10,056 nucleotides of DNA, taken from contig JABDJU010000302.1 of assembly GCA_013003325.1 (NCBI GenBank), positions 1-10,056 of the forward strand, given 5' to 3'. The notes under the pieces are model-generated. The model did not search any database, was not told the origin of the DNA, and worked only from the letters and a program-made list of their open reading frames with translations. Position numbers and translations under genes: made by a program. This document shows positions 5,689 to 10,056 of the stretch, in pieces (position 1 is the stretch's first letter; every line of letters begins with the position of its first letter). Source of the DNA: Acidimicrobiales bacterium (GTDB lineage Bacteria; Actinomycetota; Acidimicrobiia; Acidimicrobiales; SZUA-35).

Positions 5689-7377
5689 CTAGCAGCCGCC
5701 TCCGCTGGGACGATCGGGAATCGATGGATCGACGACCTCGATGTGGATGTGACCACTCGACGGGTCGGCGGTCGACTTGTCGATTTGTGATTCGAACGGG
5801 AGCTTTCTGACGTTGCTCCCGACGGTGGTGATGCCGGCCGTCACCCGTTGGCCCTTCTTCACCGCCAGTCCTTCGAAGTGCAGCATCTTGACCTCGTAGC
5901 CGGGTCGTGCGTCGGGTTCGATAACCAGGAAATGATCTTCGTGCCGGCAGTAGAGCACGTAGGTACCAGCGCGCAGCACGGTGCCGGTGACCGGAGAACG
6001 GATCTCGTCTTCGGGATGGACCGCGATGTCGGCCGCGGTCCGGGAACCGTTTCCACGGTTGCGACTCGCCATCGTGGCGACGGTCGTGTCGACGACAAGG
6101 GGATCCTGTTGCCGGGCGCCGTCGTTGGCCGACTCATGGAAGCCGATCCGTTCCACCCGATCGGCGGGATGGTGCAAGGTTACGGATCCGATCGAGGCGA
6201 AGGGGCTGAAACCGGTGGCCGTATAGCGGCGGGGCACCTCGACGCGGGCGTCGGTCAACGCTCCGTCGACCGCATCGAGTTCGACCTCCACCCGATATAC
6301 CGGCCCCACCACCTCGAATCGGCAGGTCCGGATCTCCCCATCCTCACAGCCGAGGTGGGCCGATGTGGCTTGACCGACGCTGCCGATCGTGGGTCGGATG
6401 CGGCGGGCCGCCAGTGCGATCGACTCCCTGGTTTCGGTCGGAAGTGCTCGGCTGCCGGCGACGGCACGCCCGGTCACCATCGTTCTGAGGGCATCGTCGG
6501 CCCATTGAAGTTCGTTGGCGGCTTCGTCGATGTCGACGACCTGCCGTTGGGCGACGGTCACTGTGAAGGTCTGAGCGAGACCAACCTCGGAGATCTCGAC
6601 CGGACACTTGGCGGTTCGACCTGTGGTCCAACACGCCCCGGCGGGAAGGACTGCGCTGAACCGGCCGAACCGCTTGGCCAGTCGGTCGACCGCCGCCACC
6701 AGGGCCGAGCTGCGGTCAGACGGCAACGCTGCGGTCGGACGCTGCCCGACCACTCCCTCGAGCGCGTCGATCGCTGTCGCCATCTCACCAGACCTTGCGA
6801 TCGCTGCCTCCACCGCCGGTCGCCGGTAGGGGTGTTGACCGATGAACTCCGAGCTGGCCGAAACCCAGCGCACGACGTCGGTTCGGCTGACTGCGGGGGT
6901 GCTCACCAGCTCGGTCCAGTACCCGAACCCGGCCTGATCGGGCTCGCGCCCGAGCACGTTTCCGTACACGATCCTCACGAAGTCAGCGTCGGTCGTGTCG
7001 CCGTAGGTGGCTTTGAACTCGGCGGAGTTGGCGAAGCTGAAAGCGATCGCATCAACCCCTGCTCCCGAGTCGAACTGATCGAGCCAATACACCGCCCCGG
7101 TTGGATCTGGGTCTCGCCGGAAGAATGCCCGATAGAGGCGGAGCACGTCGCCGTGGCCGACGAGCAGGTCATCGGCGACCGCACCGAGGACGCGATAATT
7201 CACAGAGAGGTCCTGCACGGCCATCGGCGAGTTCGGCTCGACTTCGTAGCTCTGGCCCTTGGTGCCCGGCTCCACCGGTACCGCCCCGGTGTCAGGGCTT
7301 GCGAGCGCGGTAGCGATCAGAATCCCGAGGCTGGCGATGGTCAAGCTACGGCGCACGACACGGCTCACTGTGGACAT
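5689..7377 (-). CDS. Secreted DUF4214 protein with degenerate M23 (LytM-like) C-terminal domain
   Basis: A 562-residue exported protein. Residues 1-26 form a signal peptide: Arg residues at 6, 9 and 10, a hydrophobic core, then ALA before Ser27. Residues about 75-180 hold two copies of a DUF4214-like repeat (LYRAFFRRDPDPTGAVYWLD near 81-100 and VYGNVLGREPDQAGFGYW near 137-154, each ending in a SxEF). Residues about 181-405 match nothing I recognise. The last 150 residues resemble the M23 peptidoglycan endopeptidase beta-sheet domain: ADIAV (Asp450), SPVTGTVLRAGTYVLY, a VKKGQRVTAG turn and GHIHIEV with His543 and His545. The first zinc-ligand position, normally His four residues before Asp450, is Arg446. 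Six cysteines (249, 258, 344, 352, 477, 562) could form disulfides. The start is ATG at 7377. It may bind or remodel cell wall, but catalysis is doubtful. It is the first minus-strand gene left of the divergent region. Confidence 0.78.
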   Translation of the reverse strand: MSTVSRVVRRSLTIASLGILIATALASPDTGAVPVEPGTKGQSYEVEPNSPMAVQDLSVNYRVLGAVADDLLVGHGDVLRLYRAFFRRDPDPTGAVYWLDQFDSGAGVDAIAFSFANSAEFKATYGDTTDADFVRIVYGNVLGREPDQAGFGYWTELVSTPAVSRTDVVRWVSASSEFIGQHPYRRPAVEAAIARSGEMATAIDALEGVVGQRPTAALPSDRSSALVAAVDRLAKRFGRFSAVLPAGACWTTGRTAKCPVEISEVGLAQTFTVTVAQRQVVDIDEAANELQWADDALRTMVTGRAVAGSRALPTETRESIALAARRIRPTIGSVGQATSAHLGCEDGEIRTCRFEVVGPVYRVEVELDAVDGALTDARVEVPRRYTATGFSPFASIGSVTLHHPADRVERIGFHESANDGARQQDPLVVDTTVATMASRNRGNGSRTAADIAVHPEDEIRSPVTGTVLRAGTYVLYCRHEDHFLVIEPDARPGYEVKMLHFEGLAVKKGQRVTAGITTVGSNVRKLPFESQIDKSTADPSSGHIHIEVVDPSIPDRPSGGGC

Positions 7378-7383
7378 GATGGC

Positions 7384-7389
7384 ACTATC
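7384..7389 (-). promoter_or_regulatory. Weak candidate -10 element GATAGT for the secreted-protein gene
   Basis: GATAGT on the minus strand ends 6 bases before the ATG at 7377, the same spacing as at the DUF3151 and pgmB starts, but it lacks the first T of TANNNT. No Shine-Dalgarno sequence precedes this ATG either, so a near-leaderless start is suggested by the context rather than by the hexamer itself. Confidence 0.2.
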
Positions 7390-7447
7390 GGCCGCCTAAC
7401 GCGGTTCGGGAGTCGATCGACCCGCATTGTCCCGCCGGCTAGACCAC

Positions 7448-7459
7448 CCACGGCCGTGG
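7448..7459. promoter_or_regulatory. 12-bp perfect palindrome, possible operator in the pgmB promoter
   Basis: CCACGGCCGTGG is a perfect 12-base palindrome in the 104-base divergent intergenic region. Its centre is 28-29 bases before the predicted pgmB transcription start at 7482, so it would cover the spacer and the -35 area, a usual place for a repressor to bind. The symmetry does not extend further. About two or three such palindromes are expected by chance in a window this size, so the position carries most of the weight. Confidence 0.35.
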
Positions 7460-7469
7460 CCAGGCGGTA

Positions 7470-7475
7470 TAGCCT
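7470..7475 (+). promoter_or_regulatory. Candidate -10 element TAGCCT for pgmB (leaderless)
   Basis: TAGCCT fits TANNNT and ends 6 bases before the ATG at 7482, predicting a transcript that begins on the start codon. An overlapping TATAGC at 7468-7473 is the alternative register. There is no Shine-Dalgarno sequence before the ATG and no clear -35. Confidence 0.45.
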
Positions 7476-7481
7476 GCGTCC

Positions 7482-8264
7482 ATGAGAGGCGACAGGCTTT
7501 TCGACCCCGAATTCTGGCACTCGACCCCCGCCGTCCTGTTCGATCTCGATGGCGTGATCACCCCCACGGCGACCGTCCACGAACGGGCCTGGGCCGCATT
7601 GTTCAACTGGTTCTTGCACGAACACGGGGATGCCGCCGGCGATCGCCGGGACTTCAGCCTGGCCGACTATCACACCTTCGTCGACGGCAAACCGAGATAC
7701 GACGGGGTGCGCTCATTCCTTGCCAGCCGGGGCGTGCAGCTGCCCGAAGGCGATCCGTCGGACCCTCCCGGCCCATCGACGGTGTGCGCACTCGGCAACC
7801 GAAAGAATGCGGAGTTCAATGCAATCATCGCCAGAGACGGCATCGCCCCCTACCCGGGCTCGGATCAGCTGCTCAACGCCCTCGACTCGCTCGGGGTGGC
7901 CCAGGGCATCGTGTCATCTTCGAAGAACGCCCGGCCGGTCCTCAACGGAGCCGGCTATGAAGGTCGATTCGAGGTGATCATCGATGGCGTGGTCGCCGCC
8001 GATCTCGACCTGCCTGGAAAGCCGGCTCCCGATGCATTCCTCCTGGGCGCCGAACGCCTCGGCGTCCACCCGTCGGACACCGTGGTGTTCGAAGACGCCG
8101 TCAGCGGCGTAGCGGCCGGTAGTGCGGGCGGATTCAAGCTGGTCGTGGGCGTCGACCGCGGCACCGGGGCCGACGCACTGCTGGAACATGGTGCCGATGT
8201 CGTGGTTCGCGACCTCGATGAAATAGTGGAGGCGGTCCTCCGAGCCGCCGATAGGAAACCATGA
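7482..8264 (+). CDS. pgmB: Beta-phosphoglucomutase-type HAD enzyme
   Basis: A 260-residue HAD-superfamily protein resembling beta-phosphoglucomutase, which interconverts beta-glucose 1-phosphate and glucose 6-phosphate in the cytoplasm. Motif I is FDLDGVIT with nucleophile Asp21 and acid/base Asp23. Motif II lies in IVSSSKN (Ser146), motif III is the lysine of GKPAPDAF (Lys180) and motif IV is FEDAVSG (Glu204, Asp205). GNRKN (105-109) corresponds to the substrate-binding cap segment of characterised beta-phosphoglucomutases, and a helical cap fills residues about 28-120. Asp23 and the cap motif favour mutase over simple phosphatase. The stop overlaps the start of the GH65 gene (ATGA), and pairing with a GH65 phosphorylase, whose product is its substrate, supports the assignment strongly. 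The start is ATG at 7482, 6 bases after a TANNNT hexamer. Confidence 0.9.
   Translation: MRGDRLFDPEFWHSTPAVLFDLDGVITPTATVHERAWAALFNWFLHEHGDAAGDRRDFSLADYHTFVDGKPRYDGVRSFLASRGVQLPEGDPSDPPGPSTVCALGNRKNAEFNAIIARDGIAPYPGSDQLLNALDSLGVAQGIVSSSKNARPVLNGAGYEGRFEVIIDGVVAADLDLPGKPAPDAFLLGAERLGVHPSDTVVFEDAVSGVAAGSAGGFKLVVGVDRGTGADALLEHGADVVVRDLDEIVEAVLRAADRKP
8253..8256 (+). promoter_or_regulatory. Ribosome binding site of the GH65 gene
   Basis: AGGA lies 4 bases before the ATG at 8261, inside the last codons of pgmB. Together with the 4-base ATGA overlap it fixes the start of the phosphorylase and indicates coupled translation. Confidence 0.55.
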
Positions 8265-10056
8265 AGGCCAAGCACGCGCCGAACCGGCTTCCCCAGCACC
8301 GATTCCCTGTCGACCCTTGGCGCCTGGTGGAAACCGAGTACACCACCGAAGATCTAGGGGTGACCGAGACGGTCTTCGCCCTGGGCAACGGGTTCATCGG
8401 GATGAGGGCGAACGCCGAAGAGGGGCGTGAGGCACACAGCCACGGCACCTTCCTCAACGGTTTCCACGAGACCTGGCGGATCGCACATGCGGAAGCGGCC
8501 TACGGCTTTGCCGAGGTCGGCCAGACGATCGTGAACGTCCCCGACGCCAAACTGATCAAGCTCTACGTCGATGACGAGCCGCTGCTTCTGGCCAACGCCG
8601 ACCTCGAGAGCTACGAGCGTGTGCTCGACTTCCGTACCGGAATTCTCACCCGTGACCTTCTGTGGAAGACCCCGGCGGGCAAACGGGTACATGTCCGCAG
8701 CGAGCGGATGGTGAGCTTCGAGCACCGTCACCTCGCCGTGCTCACTTTCGAAGTGACCCTGCTCGATGACTCAGCGCCGATCGTGATCTCCTCGCAGCTT
8801 CTCAATCGCCAGGACGGCGAAGACGAGTATCACGTCAAGGCCGCCGCTCTGGGCGAGGGTCAGGATCCAAGGCGCGCCCGCAAGTTCGATCACCGAGTGC
8901 TCGAGCCCCAGATCCAACGCCACGATGGCGATGATGTTGTGCTCGGATATCGCTGCACCAACAGCCGAATGACCGTCGCCGCCGCCTATCGACACCTCTT
9001 CGAGACCGCCTGTGAGTACACGGTCGAGACCGACGTGGCCGAACAACTCGCCAAGACCGTGTTCACCGTCGACGGTCAGGTTGGGAAGACCATTCGGATC
9101 GAGAAGCTCGTCAGCTATCACTCCTCCACCGGAGTGCCCGCCTCGGAGCTGGCGGACCGCTGCCAGCGAACGCTGACCCGGGCCGCCTCGACGGGCACGG
9201 TGGGCCTCTACAACGAGCAGGCGGCGTGGCTGGTTGATTTCTGGGACCGCAGCGATGTTCAGATCGAGGGCGATCAACCGGCCCAGCAGGCGATGCGCTG
9301 GAACCTGTTCCATCTCGCCCAAGCGTCGGCCCGCACCCAGGAGCAGGGCATTGCCGCCAAAGGGGTCACGGCCGACGGGTACGAGGGCCACTACTTCTGG
9401 GATACAGAGGTCTATGTGGTGCCGTTCCTGGCCTACACCCATCCCGAGACCGCACGGAAAGTGTTGCGATTCCGGTGGAAGCTGCTCGACGCCGCCCGCA
9501 AGCGAGCTCGGATGCTCAGCCAACGGGGCGCGTTGTTTCCGTGGCGGACGATCAACGGCGAGGAAGCGTCGGCCTACTACGCCGCCGGCACGGCCCAGTA
9601 CCACATCAATGCCGCTGTCGCCTACGCCATCAAGCGCTACGTCGACGCCACCAACGACTGGGATTTCATGGCTCACGAGGGCGCCGAGACCCTGGTGGAG
9701 ACGGCCCGAATGTGGGAAGACCTGGGCTTCTATGGCAACAACGGCGACAACTCGTTCCACATCCACGGCGTGACCGGACCCGACGAGTACACCACCGTCA
9801 AGAACGACAACACCTACACCAATGTGATGGCCCGTTTCAACATGCGTTTTGCGGCCGGGGTCTGCCGCGAGCTCCGCGAACGAATGCCGGAAGCCTACGA
9901 GCACCTCGTCCGCTCAACCGGCGTCGACGAGGCCGAACTCGAAGGATTCGACCGCGCCGCCGACGCCATGTTCATCCCCTACGACGAAACCCTCGGGATC
10001 AACCCCCAGGACGACGCCTTTTTGTCGCTCGAGCCATGGGACTTCTCCAAGACCCC
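8261..10056 (+). CDS. GH65 disaccharide phosphorylase (trehalose/maltose/kojibiose type; 3' end cut by window edge)
   Basis: 598 complete codons are visible, open to the window edge, of roughly 750-800 expected for the family. GH65 phosphorylases cleave alpha-glucosyl disaccharides with phosphate, inverting the anomeric centre to release beta-glucose 1-phosphate. The N-terminal beta-sandwich domain shows VFALGNGFIGMRANAEEG (38-55) and YGFAEVGQTIVNV (81-93). The (alpha/alpha)6 catalytic domain shows GYEGHYFWDTEVYVVPF (373-389), which lines the sugar site, and GVTGPDEY (503-510) with Glu509 as the expected general acid. The phosphate-binding residues lie beyond the window. ATG overlaps the pgmB stop by 4 bases with AGGA upstream. 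A bacterial enzyme paired with pgmB is far more likely a phosphorylase than a hydrolase. Which disaccharide it uses (trehalose, maltose, kojibiose or nigerose) cannot be told from what is visible. Confidence 0.92.
   Translation, partial: MKAKHAPNRLPQHRFPVDPWRLVETEYTTEDLGVTETVFALGNGFIGMRANAEEGREAHSHGTFLNGFHETWRIAHAEAAYGFAEVGQTIVNVPDAKLIKLYVDDEPLLLANADLESYERVLDFRTGILTRDLLWKTPAGKRVHVRSERMVSFEHRHLAVLTFEVTLLDDSAPIVISSQLLNRQDGEDEYHVKAAALGEGQDPRRARKFDHRVLEPQIQRHDGDDVVLGYRCTNSRMTVAAAYRHLFETACEYTVETDVAEQLAKTVFTVDGQVGKTIRIEKLVSYHSSTGVPASELADRCQRTLTRAASTGTVGLYNEQAAWLVDFWDRSDVQIEGDQPAQQAMRWNLFHLAQASARTQEQGIAAKGVTADGYEGHYFWDTEVYVVPFLAYTHPETARKVLRFRWKLLDAARKRARMLSQRGALFPWRTINGEEASAYYAAGTAQYHINAAVAYAIKRYVDATNDWDFMAHEGAETLVETARMWEDLGFYGNNGDNSFHIHGVTGPDEYTTVKNDNTYTNVMARFNMRFAAGVCRELRERMPEAYEHLVRSTGVDEAELEGFDRAADAMFIPYDETLGINPQDDAFLSLEPWDFSKT

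Noticed and set aside
5848..7485. A 545-codon open frame on the plus strand opposite the secreted DUF4214/M23 gene
   Set aside because: It is antisense to a gene with a clear signal peptide, repeats and M23-like motifs. Its translation has no recognisable domain and is rich in His, Gly, Arg and Asp, as expected for a GC-rich shadow frame.
8771..9904. A 377-codon open frame on the minus strand opposite the GH65 gene
   Set aside because: It mirrors a strongly conserved phosphorylase and arises from high third-position GC; no domain is recognisable.
1..10056. tRNA, rRNA, CRISPR array, insertion sequence or att site
   Set aside because: All gaps are about 110 bases or shorter and hold no cloverleaf-like sequence, regularly spaced repeats, terminal inverted repeats or transposase fragment that I could see.

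Overview
The window is GC-rich, densely coded bacterial chromosome. It most likely comes from an actinobacterium, plausibly class Acidimicrobiia or a relative. The reasons are the codon usage (strong G/C at third positions), a DUF3151 protein (an actinobacterial family), GTG starts, -10-like hexamers lying 6-12 bases before start codons, and a pgmB-GH65 phosphorylase pair of the kind seen at Rv3400-Rv3401 in Mycobacterium tuberculosis. This placement is inference; no rRNA or other taxonomic marker is present.

Layout: seven genes point left (minus strand), from 7377 down to the left edge. In order of transcription they are: a secreted DUF4214 plus M23-like protein (7377-5689), an XPB/SSL2-type SF2 helicase (5625-3826), a PaaI-like hotdog thioesterase (3817-3365), pyruvate kinase (3276-1849), a patatin-like phospholipase (1804-863), a DUF3151 protein (831-391), and a MobA-like nucleotidyltransferase cut by the left edge (415-1). 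A 104-bp divergent intergenic region (7378-7481) separates them from two genes pointing right: a beta-phosphoglucomutase-type HAD enzyme (7482-8264) and a GH65 disaccharide phosphorylase that overlaps it by 4 bases and is cut by the right edge (8261-10056).

How the genes work together: only the right-hand pair forms a clear pathway. The GH65 enzyme would phosphorolyse an alpha-glucosyl disaccharide to beta-glucose 1-phosphate, and the HAD mutase would convert that to glucose 6-phosphate. Pyruvate kinase acts further down the same central route but is on the other strand with its own start signals. Helicase and thioesterase are translationally coupled, and DUF3151 and mobA overlap, but neither pair has an obvious shared function. 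No intergenic gap exceeds about 110 bp, and I see no RNA gene, transposon, CRISPR array or terminator with a U-tract.

The points most worth a second look are the start-site architecture (near-leaderless starts for genes with a free upstream region, Shine-Dalgarno sequences for two coupled downstream genes), the secreted protein whose M23 zinc-site histidine is replaced by arginine, and a 12-bp palindrome in the pgmB promoter. I did not find a convincing new multi-gene system; this looks mostly like ordinary core chromosome.
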